Assembly (NCBI GenBank): GCA_963789355.1
Contig: CAWBKK010000005.1
Location: 332,334 to 396,333, forward strand
DNA from: Gaiellasilicea sp963789355
GTDB taxonomy: Bacteria > Actinomycetota > Thermoleophilia > Gaiellales > Gaiellaceae
DNA length: 64,000 nt
Direction: 5' to 3'
Numbering within the stretch: the first letter of the stretch is position 1; every line of letters begins with the position of its first letter. A program made the position numbers and the translations under genes. Shown here one piece after another: positions 1 to 8,614 of the stretch. A model generated the notes under the pieces. The model saw nothing but the letters and a program-made list of their open reading frames with translations. It ran no database searches and was not told the DNA's origin.

Positions 1-11
1 CATCGGAATCA

Positions 12-1070
12 ATGAACGTCGACCTGCGCGAGAGCTGGCGGATTCGGGACGTCGAGATCCCGACGCGCCTCGTCCTGGCGCCGATGGCGGGCGTCAGCGT
101 GCAGGCGTTTCGACGCCAGGGACGCCGGTTCGGCGCCGGGCTCGTCTGCTCGGAGATGGTCAGCTGCGCCGGGATCGAGCACCGGAACGAGAAGACGCTC
201 GGCTATCTCCGGGTCGCCTCTGACGAGCATCCGCTCGCGATCCAGATCTTCGGCTCCGAGCCGCGCATGATGGCCGAGGCGGCGCGAATGGTCGTGGCGG
301 CAGGCGCCGATCTCGTCGACATCAACTTCGGCTGCCCCGTCCGCAAGGTGACCAAGACCGGCGCCGGCGCGACGCTGCTCGACGAGCCCGCGCGCGCTGC
401 CGCGATCGTCGAGGCGGTTGCGCAGGCCGTCGACGTCCCAGTGAGCGTGAAGATGCGCCGTGGTCTCCGCGACGGCTCCCGTACGTGCCTCACGGTCGGG
501 CCGCAGCTCGTAGCGGTGGGCGCGGCGACCTTGACGCTGCACCCGCGCTCGGCGCAGCAGATGTACACCGGCAGCGCCGACCACTCGCTGACCGCCGAGC
601 TCGTCTCGCTCGTGGACGTGCCAGTGATCGCCTCCGGCGACGTCACCTCCCGGGCGAAGGCGCAGGCCGTGCTCGCTACGACCGGAGCCTCGGCGATCAT
701 GGTCGGCCGCGGCGCCCAGGGGAATCCGTGGGCGCTCCGCGAGATCGTCGACGGCGACGGCGTCGAGCCGAGCCGCGAGGAGGTCGTCGCGGAGCTCGTC
801 CTCTTCATCCGCGAGACCGTCCGCGAGCTGGGCGAGCGGCGGGCGTCGGGCTTTCTGAAGAAGTTCTACGGCTGGTACCTGGGCCGTGGCCGCTTTCCCC
901 GCCCGTTCAAGCAGGAGCTGGTCGTGCTCGACTCGACCGAGGAGGTCGAGCGGAGGCTGCTCGCGGCCGCGCCGGGAGCCCTGCAGCTGCTCGAGCAGCT
1001 GGAGGCAGAGCTCCCGGCGGGCGACGAGATCCTTCTGGATCTGCCGATCTCCGTCTATGGCGGTGGCTAG
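12..1070 (+). CDS. dusB: tRNA-dihydrouridine synthase
   Basis: FMN-dependent reduction of uridine to dihydrouridine in the tRNA D-loop. The 352-residue protein has the Dus TIM-barrel start (LVLAPMAGVS) and the signature DINFGCPVRKVTKTGAGATL, whose Cys108 is the family's catalytic proton donor. The FMN-phosphate segments ASGDV and MVGRGAQGNPW follow, then a C-terminal helical tRNA-binding part. The length fits bacterial DusB. The start is ATG at 12; little upstream sequence is available to judge the ribosome site. The stop codon overlaps the stop of the convergent next gene in a shared CTAG. Confidence 0.95.
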   Translation: MNVDLRESWRIRDVEIPTRLVLAPMAGVSVQAFRRQGRRFGAGLVCSEMVSCAGIEHRNEKTLGYLRVASDEHPLAIQIFGSEPRMMAEAARMVVAAGADLVDINFGCPVRKVTKTGAGATLLDEPARAAAIVEAVAQAVDVPVSVKMRRGLRDGSRTCLTVGPQLVAVGAATLTLHPRSAQQMYTGSADHSLTAELVSLVDVPVIASGDVTSRAKAQAVLATTGASAIMVGRGAQGNPWALREIVDGDGVEPSREEVVAELVLFIRETVRELGERRASGFLKKFYGWYLGRGRFPRPFKQELVVLDSTEEVERRLLAAAPGALQLLEQLEAELPAGDEILLDLPISVYGGG

Positions 1071-1552
1071 ACCCCTTCGACCGTTCCGGCGCGACGGTCG
1101 TCCCGATCGAGCTCGACTCGGCGACTCGGGCCGCGTTCAGGATCCTCGGCGCCCCGCGCCACGGCCCACGAGCCGAGCAGAGCGGCTGCGAGCACCGCGT
1201 GCAGCCAATCGTCGGCGTTGTTCGTCGGCAGGAAGTTCTCGCTCCCCTTCTCGCTCGCGATCAGCCCGTAGACGAACAGGACGACGTAGAGCACTCCCGC
1301 GGCGAGCAGGTACTGGACCGCCGTCCGATGCTTTCGGGCCGCCAGGATGCCGACACCGAAGAGCAGGTGGGCGATGTTGTGGAGAATGCTGACCTGGAAG
1401 AGGCCGAGCAGCTCCGCGTCGGAGTTCTCCCCCGCGAAGGCGAGCTGGTCGTAGCTCACCGTGATGCCCGGGATGAAGCCGAGAATCCCCACGAGCAGGA
1501 AGGCGCCTCCGAAGAGGAAGGCGAGTCTCTGCGCCAGAGTGCGATCGTTCAT
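1067..1552 (-). CDS. DUF4383 membrane protein
   Basis: A 161-residue integral membrane protein with four predicted hydrophobic helices (about residues 10-30, 55-72, 80-100 and 115-132) and a charged, arginine-rich tail. The pattern, including LLGLFQVSILHNIAHLLFG, matches the DUF4383 family common in actinobacteria, whose function is unknown. The ATG overlaps the TGA of the upstream mechanosensitive-channel-like gene (ATGA), so the two are probably translationally coupled. The stop overlaps the dusB stop within CTAG. Confidence 0.85.
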   Translation of the reverse strand: MNDRTLAQRLAFLFGGAFLLVGILGFIPGITVSYDQLAFAGENSDAELLGLFQVSILHNIAHLLFGVGILAARKHRTAVQYLLAAGVLYVVLFVYGLIASEKGSENFLPTNNADDWLHAVLAAALLGSWAVARGAEDPERGPSRRVELDRDDRRAGTVEGV

Positions 1553-2313
1553 GACGTGACCGGCTCTGCGCGCGTGTTGCTCTCGGACAGTTCGTCCTTC
1601 TTCGCCTCCGCCTCTTCCTTGGCGCGGCTGACGCCCTGGTCCAGGTCGCTCTTGAACTGTTCCTTGTTCGCCTGCCCCGTCTCGTAGGCGCCCTCGAGCA
1701 TCCGGCCGGCCACGTCACGGCCGCCGAGGCCGAACGCGAGCGCCGAGCCGAGCGCGATTGCGCCGATCAGGCCCGCATACGTGATCACGACGATGTTCTG
1801 CGCGATCTGGAGCTGGTCGAGGATCATGAAGGTCGCGATCGTCATCACGAGGATCGGCGCCGCGGTGGCGACGATCTTCCCGAGGGACGTGTCGCCCATG
1901 AAGCGATGCACCAGCGTCGCCACGCCGGCCGAGATCGCACTGGCGACGAGGAAGATCAGAACCGCCGCGAGGACGTTCGGGAGGTACGCATAGATCGCGG
2001 CGACGAAGTTCGTCAGCGCGTTGATCCCGAGGACCGAGACCGCCAGCGAGATCGTCCCGAGCATGATCGCCCAGAACGCGAGCGTCCCGACGAGCTTGGA
2101 CGGGCTGGCTGTCACCTTCTGGACGAACGTGCCGCCCGTTCCCGAGTGCAGCGTCCGATCGAGCCCGGCACGTTGCAACGCACGCGAGACGACCTTCCCC
2201 ACCAGCTTGGCGACGAAGTAACCGATGACCAGGATCGCCAGCGCGCCGAGCAGCGCCGGAATCCAGGCGAAGAACACGGTGAACCCGCGTTCGATGCTGT
2301 TGCCGATATCCAA
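1549..2313 (-). CDS. CmpX/MscS-like membrane protein with TM-helix repeats
   Basis: A 254-residue membrane protein with five hydrophobic helices. It contains two copies of the conserved 'TM helix' repeat found in CmpX and small-conductance mechanosensitive channel relatives (around FVAKLVGKVVSRALQRAGLD and again near residues 110-140). It lacks the soluble MscS beta domain; after the last helix comes a charged Glu/Lys-rich tail. The start is TTG, preceded by AAGGGG about six bases upstream, a good ribosome site. It is the first gene of a two-gene unit with the DUF4383 protein. Channel function is inferred from family only. Confidence 0.8.
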   Translation of the reverse strand: MDIGNSIERGFTVFFAWIPALLGALAILVIGYFVAKLVGKVVSRALQRAGLDRTLHSGTGGTFVQKVTASPSKLVGTLAFWAIMLGTISLAVSVLGINALTNFVAAIYAYLPNVLAAVLIFLVASAISAGVATLVHRFMGDTSLGKIVATAAPILVMTIATFMILDQLQIAQNIVVITYAGLIGAIALGSALAFGLGGRDVAGRMLEGAYETGQANKEQFKSDLDQGVSRAKEEAEAKKDELSESNTRAEPVTS

Positions 2314-2385
2314 TGTGACCCCTTTTCGAACCTTCGAATAAAGCGGGACAACCCCACCCTCAGCCTTGTCAACTCGAAAGGTCGC

Positions 2386-3135
2386 TCAGTGGTTACGGGT
2401 CCAGACGATCCGCAGCCCTTCCAGCGTCAGATGCGGGTCGACGCGGTCGAGCGTGCGGGCATGCGGCGCGATCAGGTCGGCGAGCCCGCCGGTGGCGACG
2501 GTCTGCGCCTCGACGCCGAGCTCCTCCCGAATCCGGCCGACGATCCCGTCGACCTGGCCCGCGAAGCCGTAGACGAGGCCGGACTGGAGGCCGCCGACCG
2601 TGGTCTTCCCGATCACCGTCGGCGGCGCCGAGAAGTCGACCTTGACCAGGCGCGCCGCCCTGGCGAAGAGGGCGTCCATCGAGATCTCGATCCCGGGCGC
2701 GAGCACGCCACCGACGTACTCGCCCTCGGGCGAGACGATGTCGAAGTTCGTCGAGGTGCCGAAGTCGACGACGATGCAGGGCGCGCCGTAGCGCTCACAG
2801 GCGGCGACGGCGTTGACGATCCGGTCGGGCCCGACTTCCCGCGGATCGTCGTAGCGGATCGGGATCCCGGTCTTCACACCCGGGCCGACCGTCAGCAGCG
2901 GCGCTTCCGCCCAGCGCACGGCGACGCGCTCCCACTCCCGCTGCAGCGCCGGCACGGTGGTCGAGAGGCAGATCCCGTCGACGTCCTCGAGCTCGAACAG
3001 CGAGCCGAGGGTGACGCCGAGCTCGTCCCCGGTGCGGACGGGGTCGGTCGCGAGCCGGAAGCTGTCGGTCAGCTGCTCGCCCTCGAACAGGCCGAGCACC
3101 GTCTGCGTGTTGCCGACGTCCACTGCGAGGAGCAC
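2386..3135 (-). CDS. coaX: type III pantothenate kinase
   Basis: Phosphorylates pantothenate in the first committed step of coenzyme A synthesis. The 249-residue protein has the ASKHA-fold signature DVGNTQTVLGLF at residues 6-17, the GPDRIVNAVAA segment, VVDFGTSTNFD with the catalytic aspartate, and GGVLAPGIEISMDALF. These are diagnostic of CoaX rather than CoaA. The start is GTG, with TAGGCT ending six bases before it (3142-3147 on the complementary strand), so the mRNA is probably leaderless. Confidence 0.96.
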   Translation of the reverse strand: MLLAVDVGNTQTVLGLFEGEQLTDSFRLATDPVRTGDELGVTLGSLFELEDVDGICLSTTVPALQREWERVAVRWAEAPLLTVGPGVKTGIPIRYDDPREVGPDRIVNAVAACERYGAPCIVVDFGTSTNFDIVSPEGEYVGGVLAPGIEISMDALFARAARLVKVDFSAPPTVIGKTTVGGLQSGLVYGFAGQVDGIVGRIREELGVEAQTVATGGLADLIAPHARTLDRVDPHLTLEGLRIVWTRNH

Positions 3136-3298
3136 GGCGCGAGCCTAGCGGGCCGAGCTCGCGTCGTCTCCGTGTCCGGGTCGTGACCGGTGGATGAGCC
3201 GGCCGCAGGCAGTGAGTCCGGGAATCTTCCCTGAGCGGGTTCGCGGATCACTCGCGCTGGTGATGCGGCCGCACCGCTATGGCGAATAGTCTCCGGCG

Positions 3299-3766
3299 AT
3301 GGTCTTGCCTAGCGTCCGCGACGCCGACGGTCGATCAGGATCGACACTATTCAACCTCATCGTGCTGGCTGTCGCGATTCCCGCCGCCTTGGTGGCTTGG
3401 ATCGCCATCGGCGAGTTGATTGGCGATGTGGCTCAGTCCGATGGTGACGGCGGCTTGGTTCTAGACGTCTTTCTGTTCGTAGTCTCGACGCTCTACGTCA
3501 GCTTGATTCTCCTTTCTCTGTTCGTTCCCGGATACGCGCTATTTCTGTTGTCTCTGAGGCTTATCGACCGCCGATCGCGCCTGTCGACTAGAGGCCGCCG
3601 CCTCGTGGCAGTCGGGTTGAGCCCGCTCATTGGAGCTGTCTTCCTCGTCATCCCGGCTATTCCAGAGGACCGAGACGGAGTGTGGTCCGGCTGGTGGTTC
3701 ATCCTCGGCACGTCGGTGATAGCGGCCTTGCTCGTGCGATGGCCGCAGCGTTCGGGAACGACCTAA
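3299..3766 (+). CDS. hypothetical four-helix membrane protein
   Basis: I do not recognise the family. The 155-residue protein has about four hydrophobic segments (residues 18-42, 55-85, 100-120 and 130-148) with short polar loops, and a basic stretch (RLIDRRSRLSTRGRR) between helices 2 and 3. The DNA is visibly less GC-rich than its neighbours and uses more A/T-ending codons, suggesting later acquisition. TAGTCT at 3287-3292 lies six bases before the ATG, the leaderless pattern seen across this window. Confidence 0.65.
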   Translation: MVLPSVRDADGRSGSTLFNLIVLAVAIPAALVAWIAIGELIGDVAQSDGDGGLVLDVFLFVVSTLYVSLILLSLFVPGYALFLLSLRLIDRRSRLSTRGRRLVAVGLSPLIGAVFLVIPAIPEDRDGVWSGWWFILGTSVIAALLVRWPQRSGTT

Positions 3767-3838
3767 CGGCGAAGCGAGGGACGGGTCACGACCTAGCGTT
3801 GCCTGGGCCAGTGTTCGGAAACGCCTGAGCGACGCCGC

Positions 3839-4132
3839 CTACGCGAGGACAAGTTCGACGCGGCCACGCGGGGGAAAGCCCGTCGGATGTCCATCGATGA
3901 TCTCGCGCAGCTCGTCGAACCGCGTTGGGCCGAGCCGAGCGCGCGATAGCTCGTGGTTGGTCCATCGGAGGAGGAACCCGTCCTCCGGAGTGCCGAAGCC
4001 ACCATGCAGGATGTCGTTGAACGCGTCGAGGTTCCTTCCCCACGTCACCCCTGGCACCAGCACTCGGCCGATCTCGTCGTAGAACTCCTCCAACGTCGAG
4101 AGGTTCGCGCCGTCGATCTCGTACACAGTCAC
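3839..4132 (-). CDS. barstar-like RNase-inhibitor family protein
   Basis: This 97-residue protein fits the barstar fold: an N-terminal strand and helix (VYEIDGANLSTLEEFYDEIG), then VTWGRNLDAFNDILHGGFG, the conserved barstar stretch, and a short acidic/hydrophobic end. Barstars bind and inhibit barnase-type ribonucleases. No barnase-like gene is visible beside it, so its partner is unknown; it could serve as immunity against a toxin made elsewhere. The start is GTG with TAGCCT six bases upstream (complement of 4139-4144). Confidence 0.8.
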   Translation of the reverse strand: MTVYEIDGANLSTLEEFYDEIGRVLVPGVTWGRNLDAFNDILHGGFGTPEDGFLLRWTNHELSRARLGPTRFDELREIIDGHPTGFPPRGRVELVLA

Positions 4133-4219
4133 GGCATCAGGCTAGTGGACCTCCACTTTGCGTTTCTGAACACAAAGCGTCGCGGCGACGTACGCTGGGC
4201 GAGCGTCCTCTCGCCCGGA

Positions 4220-4588
4220 CTAGGGCGTGTCGTCGTCGGTATTCAGCCGCTCGCCGAGCCGCTCGGCGAGCGCCTCCGCGGTCAGCTTCGGATCGTCGTT
4301 CTCGCCCCGCAGCTCCTCGACCGTGACGTCGCTCGAGGTGTAGACCTCGGCGCGCGGGATGATCCGCGTCGGGCGGTTCTTGTCCCAGACCCAGACGTCC
4401 TCCATCTTCACGTGGAAGAACGGATAGCTCGCCTGAGGCGTCACCTGCAGGTCGAGCTTGTTGCAGAGATAGGTCGCGTCGGCGGTGAGGATGCAGTAGC
4501 GGAAGAGGCCGAAGACGGCCGTGTATTCGCGCTTGAGGGCGAGCTCGAGCTCTGCCTCGAACTCGTCGAGATCGTCGAGATGGCTCAC
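4220..4588 (-). CDS. DUF2469 family protein
   Basis: A short acidic 122-residue cytoplasmic protein. It matches DUF2469 by the sequence around FEAELELALKREY, the central YLCNKLDLQV region and VWVWDKNRPTRIIPRAEVYT, ending in DVTVEEL. The family is near-universal in actinobacteria and its role is unestablished. The start is GTG. TACACT (complement of 4595-4600) sits six bases before it, placing a separate leaderless promoter inside the 3' end of folK although the genes run in the same direction. Confidence 0.85.
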   Translation of the reverse strand: MSHLDDLDEFEAELELALKREYTAVFGLFRYCILTADATYLCNKLDLQVTPQASYPFFHVKMEDVWVWDKNRPTRIIPRAEVYTSSDVTVEELRGENDDPKLTAEALAERLGERLNTDDDTP

Positions 4589-4592
4589 CGGC

Positions 4593-5033
4593 TCAGTGTA
4601 GCCCTGTGAGGAGGTCGATCACGCGCCCGCGCCCCGGAACGGCGAGCTCCGGATCGAGGTCGAGCAACGGCTCGAGCGCGAAGCGGCGCTCGTGCAGGCG
4701 CGGGTGCGGCACGGTCAGGCCCGGCTCGTCGACCGTCTCGTCGCCGTAGAGGAGCAGGTCGAGGTCGATCGTGCGCGGGCCCCAGCGCTCGCGCCGCTCA
4801 CGGCCGAGGTCGCGCTCGATCGCGAGCAGCAGGTCCAGCAGCACTCTCGGAGCGAGCTCGGTCTCGAGCGCGACGGCGCCGTTCAGGAACGGAGGCTGAT
4901 CGATCACGCCGACGGGCTCGGTCTCGCGCAGCGTCGAGACGCCGACGACCCCCGGCAGGGCAGCGAGCGCGGCGGCGATCGTCGCCTCGCGGTCACCGAG
5001 GTTCGACCCGACGCCGACGTATGCGCGCGTCAT
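4593..5033 (-). CDS. folK: 2-amino-4-hydroxy-6-hydroxymethyldihydropteridine diphosphokinase
   Basis: HPPK transfers pyrophosphate from ATP to the pterin alcohol in folate synthesis. The 146-residue protein starts AYVGVGSNLGDRE, has PFLNGAVALET, and carries the catalytic signature RERWGPRTIDLDLLLYGDE followed by VPHPRLHERRFALEPL. All are HPPK hallmarks. The ATG overlaps the stop of folB (ATGA), giving a tightly packed folP-folB-folK unit transcribed leftward. Confidence 0.97.
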   Translation of the reverse strand: MTRAYVGVGSNLGDREATIAAALAALPGVVGVSTLRETEPVGVIDQPPFLNGAVALETELAPRVLLDLLLAIERDLGRERRERWGPRTIDLDLLLYGDETVDEPGLTVPHPRLHERRFALEPLLDLDPELAVPGRGRVIDLLTGLH

Positions 5034-5362
5034 CGCTCGGCGGTGACGGTCGCACGGCCGCCGTCGAGCTGGAGCTCCGGCTTGCCGACGCGAACGCGGG
5101 CCCTCGAGACGGGGAAGCGCCGCTTCAGCTCCTCGGCCACGGCGACAGCCAGCGACTCCAGCAGCTGAAAGGCTTGCCCGTCCGAGATTTCGCGCACGCA
5201 GGCGACGACGTCCCGATAGTCGACGGTCGCGTCGATGTCGTCCTCGGCCGGCTCGTCCAGCTCGAGCTCGACGTCGAAGACGAACGCCTGGCCGTCGCGA
5301 CGCTCGTGGTCGAGGACGCCGTGCCGGCCTTGCAGCGTGATCCCGGCGATCTCGATCCGCAC
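5030..5362 (-). CDS. folB: dihydroneopterin aldolase
   Basis: Cleaves 7,8-dihydroneopterin to the hydroxymethylpterin used by FolK. The 110-residue protein begins VRIEIAGITLQGRHGVLDHE; the GRHGVLDHE stretch is typical of FolB. It continues with VDYRDVVACVREI and LLESLAVAVAEEL, which carry the substrate-binding Tyr and Glu. I chose the GTG at 5362, whose first base is also the last base of the folP stop (TAGTG). A much longer open frame exists upstream but only as a shadow of folP. Confidence 0.94.
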   Translation of the reverse strand: MRIEIAGITLQGRHGVLDHERRDGQAFVFDVELELDEPAEDDIDATVDYRDVVACVREISDGQAFQLLESLAVAVAEELKRRFPVSRARVRVGKPELQLDGGRATVTAER

Positions 5363-6183
5363 TAGGTCGTTCCCAGGACGGCGCCCGCAGCGGTCAGCGC
5401 CTCGACGTGCTCGCGCACATCGTGGACGCGGAAGATCGAGGCGCCGCACTCGTAGGCGGCGATCGCGGCGCCCAGCGACGCCGCCAGCGTCCCCGTCCGC
5501 GCCTCGGGATCGAAGAGCCTGCCCAGCGAGCTCTTGCGCGAGAGCCCGACGAGGACGGGCCGGCCGAGCGCGAGCAGCACGTCGAGGCGGCGCAGGAGCT
5601 CGAAATTCTGCGCCGCGGTCTTGCCGAAGCCGATCCCCGGATCGAGGCAGATGTGCTCTTCGGGAATCCCGGCCGCGACGGCGACCGCCAGACGTTCCTC
5701 GAGGAAGGCGGTCACCTCGCCGGCCACGTCGTCGTAGCGCGGATCGGCCTGCATCGTGCGAGGCTCCCCCTGCATGTGCAGCAGGCAGAGATACGCGCCC
5801 GCGTCGGCGACGACGCCGGCGAGCTCCGGGTCGCCGCGCAGCGCCGTGACATCGTTGACGAGCTCGGCGCCGAGCCCGAGCGCACGACGCGCGACCTCGC
5901 TCTTGGCGGTGTCGATCGAGACGGGGACGCCGTCGAGCCGCTCGAGCACGGGGACGACGCGGCGCAGCTCCTCGTTGAGCGTCACGCCTTGCGAGCCGGG
6001 TCGCGTCGACTCGCCGCCGACATCCACGATCGCCGCTCCCGCCGCGACCATCGCGCGCGCCGCCGCGGCAGCAACCTCGGGATCCAGGTGCGCGCCGCCG
6101 TCGGAGAAGCTGTCGGGCGTCACGTTGACGATCCCCATCACGGCGGGCCGCAGCAAACGTTCCTCCACCGCTGGACGTCTCAC
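5362..6183 (-). CDS. folP: dihydropteroate synthase
   Basis: Condenses p-aminobenzoate with the pterin pyrophosphate; the family is the sulfonamide target. The 273-residue TIM-barrel protein shows both DHPS signatures: MGIVNVTPDSFSDGG near the N terminus and VDVGGESTRPGS. Later come DPGIGFGKTAAQNFELL and GLSRKSSLG, the pterin and phosphate sites. The start is GTG at 6183. TACTCT (complement of 6193-6198) lies nine bases upstream and overlaps the -10 box of the divergent DUF4129 gene. First gene of the folP-folB-folK unit. Confidence 0.97.
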   Translation of the reverse strand: MRRPAVEERLLRPAVMGIVNVTPDSFSDGGAHLDPEVAAAAARAMVAAGAAIVDVGGESTRPGSQGVTLNEELRRVVPVLERLDGVPVSIDTAKSEVARRALGLGAELVNDVTALRGDPELAGVVADAGAYLCLLHMQGEPRTMQADPRYDDVAGEVTAFLEERLAVAVAAGIPEEHICLDPGIGFGKTAAQNFELLRRLDVLLALGRPVLVGLSRKSSLGRLFDPEARTGTLAASLGAAIAAYECGASIFRVHDVREHVEALTAAGAVLGTT

Positions 6184-6192
6184 CCTGCGTGG

Positions 6193-6202
6193 AGAGTAGC
6201 GT
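6193..6202. promoter_or_regulatory. candidate shared -10 box between folP and the DUF4129 gene
   Basis: The ten bases AGAGTAGCGT read as TAGCGT on the plus strand and TACTCT on the minus strand, sharing the central TA. The plus box ends four bases before the ATG at 6207 and the minus box nine bases before the GTG at 6183. The geometry matches the cleaner shared boxes at 34649 and 52442, but the start distances are less regular. Confidence 0.4.
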
Positions 6203-6206
6203 CCGC

Positions 6207-7121
6207 ATGCGCAACGCCCTCCTGACGGCGCTCGGCGTTCTCGGCGCCGTCGTGCTCGTCGCGGTCGCAGCGCGGGGGTCGACCTCGGCGGGCGACGGCG
6301 CGACCCGGAAGCCGAGCGACTCGCTGCTCGACATCTTCTTCAGCCTCTACCTGGTCGCACTGGTCGCGGGCGCGGTCATGTTCGTCTACCTGCTCCTGTT
6401 ACGCCGCCAGGTCAAGGCGCAGACGGGACAGGTGCCGCGCCGGAGCCTGCTCGAGATGCTCGCGACGATGTTCGTGATCGCAGGATTCGCGCTGCTCCTC
6501 GCCCGGCGGCTCTCCAACTGGGAGCGCCCGGCGCCGATCGAGCCCGAGGAGGCGATCGGCCAGGCCCGGACGCTTCCGACCAACAGCTCGACGCAGCCTG
6601 CAACGTCGTACGAGGCCGAGGTTGCGTGGGTTCCCGTCCTGGCGACGATCGGGCTGATCGTGCTCGCCGCAGCGGCGTGGTGGTTCTCGGGTCGCGCCCG
6701 GAGACGGGCGCGGGGCGAGCTCCACTCCGACCTGGCGGCGGCCGTGGCGCTCGCTGTGGACGAGTCGCTCGACGACCTCCGCGCCGAGCCGGATCCCCGC
6801 CGGGCCGTGATCGCGACCTACGCGCGGCTCGAGCGCGTGCTGGCCGCGCACGGACTGCCTCGCAAGCCCGCCGAGGCGCCGCTCGAGTACCTCGTCCGCA
6901 TGCTCGCGGAGCTGTCCGTCGGCGATCGGGCCGCCCGCGCTCTCACCGAGCTGTTCGAAAGGGCTAAGTTCTCGCAGCATGCGGTCGGGCCCGAGATGAA
7001 GGACGAGGCGATCGACGCCCTCCAGACGGTGCGCGACGACCTGCTCGCGGCGCAGGCGCTCGCCGAGCAGGAGCGCGCGGCCGCAGTCCAGGCTCAGCGG
7101 GAACGGGCGGCCACGCAGTGA
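6207..7121 (+). CDS. DUF4129 domain membrane protein
   Basis: A 304-residue protein with an N-terminal membrane helix (residues 5-23), two or three more helices up to about residue 160, then a cytoplasmic C-terminal domain. The stretch RRAVIATYARLERVLAAHGL followed by PLEYLVRML and LTELFERAKFS is the DUF4129 signature. Such domains are usually found with MoxR, DUF58 and transglutaminase-like genes, and MoxR and DUF58 follow here. The 3' end overlaps the next GTG by four bases (GTGA). The true start at 6207 (MRNALLTALG) is more plausible than the upstream ATG. Confidence 0.85.
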   Translation: MRNALLTALGVLGAVVLVAVAARGSTSAGDGATRKPSDSLLDIFFSLYLVALVAGAVMFVYLLLLRRQVKAQTGQVPRRSLLEMLATMFVIAGFALLLARRLSNWERPAPIEPEEAIGQARTLPTNSSTQPATSYEAEVAWVPVLATIGLIVLAAAAWWFSGRARRRARGELHSDLAAAVALAVDESLDDLRAEPDPRRAVIATYARLERVLAAHGLPRKPAEAPLEYLVRMLAELSVGDRAARALTELFERAKFSQHAVGPEMKDEAIDALQTVRDDLLAAQALAEQERAAAVQAQRERAATQ

Positions 7122-7633
7122 TCCGCGCGTTCCGGCTCGGACGGCTCCCGGTCCTTCTGTCGCTGGCGCTCGTCGTCGCCCTCGTCGTCGTGCCTGGCCG
7201 GTCCGAGGTCGCCGTGCGCGTTTACGTGCTGCTGCTCGCCGCGTTCGTCCTCGCCCAGCTGCTTGCGCGGCTGCGCAGCTCGCTCCCCGAGCAGGGAACC
7301 TCGCCCGTGGATGCGGCACTGCGCCATCGCCCGCGCCGGCCGGAGCGCGTCCCCGAGCTCGACCGGATCGAGCGCGAGGTCACACTCGGGCTCACGACCG
7401 CGTTCGACCTTCACTTCCGGCTGCGGCCGACGCTGCGCAGGATCGCCTCGGAGCTCCTCCGAGCGCGCCGCGGGATCGATCTGGACGCGAATCCGGAGGC
7501 CGCCAGGCGGGCGCTCGGCGAGGAGACCTGGGAGCTCGTGCGCGCTGACCGCGAGCCGCCGGTGGACCGCTTCGGCCGCGGCCTGGACCTCGCCTCGCTG
7601 CGAAGTGTCGTCGTCTCGCTGGAGGCGCTCTGA
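7118..7633 (+). CDS. hypothetical membrane protein of the MoxR cluster
   Basis: A 171-residue protein with two adjacent hydrophobic helices (residues 9-26 and 31-50), then a soluble domain rich in Arg/Glu. Motifs such as ELDRIEREVTLGLTTAFDLH and LRPTLRRIASELLR suggest an alpha-helical fold. I cannot assign a named family. It overlaps the DUF4129 gene by four bases and its TGA overlaps the MoxR ATG (TGATG), so the three are almost certainly one transcript. A membrane-anchored partner of the MoxR ATPase is likely from context only. Confidence 0.75.
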   Translation: MIRAFRLGRLPVLLSLALVVALVVVPGRSEVAVRVYVLLLAAFVLAQLLARLRSSLPEQGTSPVDAALRHRPRRPERVPELDRIEREVTLGLTTAFDLHFRLRPTLRRIASELLRARRGIDLDANPEAARRALGEETWELVRADREPPVDRFGRGLDLASLRSVVVSLEAL

Positions 7634-8604
7634 TGCAGCTCGCGCAGGTTCAGGAGCACGCGAACCGGATCCTCGACGAGGTCGAGCGGGCGGTCGTCGG
7701 CAAGCGGGAGGCACTCGAGCTCGTCTTGATCGGGCTGCTCGCCGACGGGCACGTGCTGCTCGAGGACTACCCCGGGCTCGCGAAGACGTTGACGGCGCGC
7801 TCGTTCGCGCAGGTGACGCAGACGGGCTTCAACCGGATCCAGTTCACGCCCGACCTGATGCCCTCCGACGTGACCGGCTCGTCGATCTGGAACCAGCGCG
7901 ACGGCGACTTCGAGTTCCGGCCCGGCCCGATCTTCACGAACCTGCTGCTCGCGGACGAGATCAACCGCGCCCCGCCCAAGACCCAGGCCGCGCTGCTCGA
8001 GGCGATGCAGGAGCGGCAGGTGACGATCGAGGGCGTGACGCACCAGCTCGCGCGGCCGTTCCTCGTTCTCGCCACCCAGAACCCGATCGAGTACGAGGGC
8101 ACCTACCCGCTCCCCGAGGCCCAGCTCGACCGTTTCCTCCTGCGCGTCTCCTTTGGCTACCCGAACAGGAGCGACGAATGGGAGGTGCTGTCCCGGCGGC
8201 TGGCTCGGCGCGAGGACGATGTCGAGCTGACCCCGGTCGTGGACGGTCAGACGCTGCTCGCGCTGCAGGCCGCGATCGAGGACGTTCACGTCGGCGACGC
8301 CGTCGGCGGGTACATCGTCGACCTGGTCACAGCGACCCGGACGAGCACGTCGACCACGGTCGGCGCGAGCCCTCGCGGCAGCCTCGCCGTCCTCAAGCTG
8401 GCTCGCTGCAAGGCGGCACTCGCCGGCCGCGACTTCGTCACCCCCGAGGACGTCAAGGCCGTCGCCGTCCCGGCGCTCGCCCACCGGCTGATGCTGAAGC
8501 CCGAGCTGTGGGTGCAGCAACTGGCGGCCGAGGACATCGTCCGCGAGTTGCTCGAGACCGTGCCGACGCCCACCGCCGAACCGGCGGCGCCGACGACCGA
8601 ATGA
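7633..8604 (+). CDS. MoxR-family AAA+ ATPase
   Basis: MoxR proteins are AAA+ chaperone-like ATPases that usually act with DUF58/VWA proteins in maturing or activating partners. This 323-residue protein shows the MoxR-type Walker A variant LLEDYPGLAKT, Walker B in LLLADEINRAPPKTQAALLEAM, sensor 1 in LATQNPIEYEGTYPLPEAQLDRF, and the C-terminal lid. Length and motif order are typical. The start ATG overlaps the previous stop by one base. Confidence 0.95.
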   Translation: MQLAQVQEHANRILDEVERAVVGKREALELVLIGLLADGHVLLEDYPGLAKTLTARSFAQVTQTGFNRIQFTPDLMPSDVTGSSIWNQRDGDFEFRPGPIFTNLLLADEINRAPPKTQAALLEAMQERQVTIEGVTHQLARPFLVLATQNPIEYEGTYPLPEAQLDRFLLRVSFGYPNRSDEWEVLSRRLARREDDVELTPVVDGQTLLALQAAIEDVHVGDAVGGYIVDLVTATRTSTSTTVGASPRGSLAVLKLARCKAALAGRDFVTPEDVKAVAVPALAHRLMLKPELWVQQLAAEDIVRELLETVPTPTAEPAAPTTE

Positions 8605-8614
8605 GGCCTGGAGC

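Noticed and set aside
1906..3186. Long plus-strand frame of 426 codons over the MscS-like and coaX genes
   Set aside because: Arg/Asp/Glu-rich shadow of two well-supported minus-strand genes; no domain or ribosome site.
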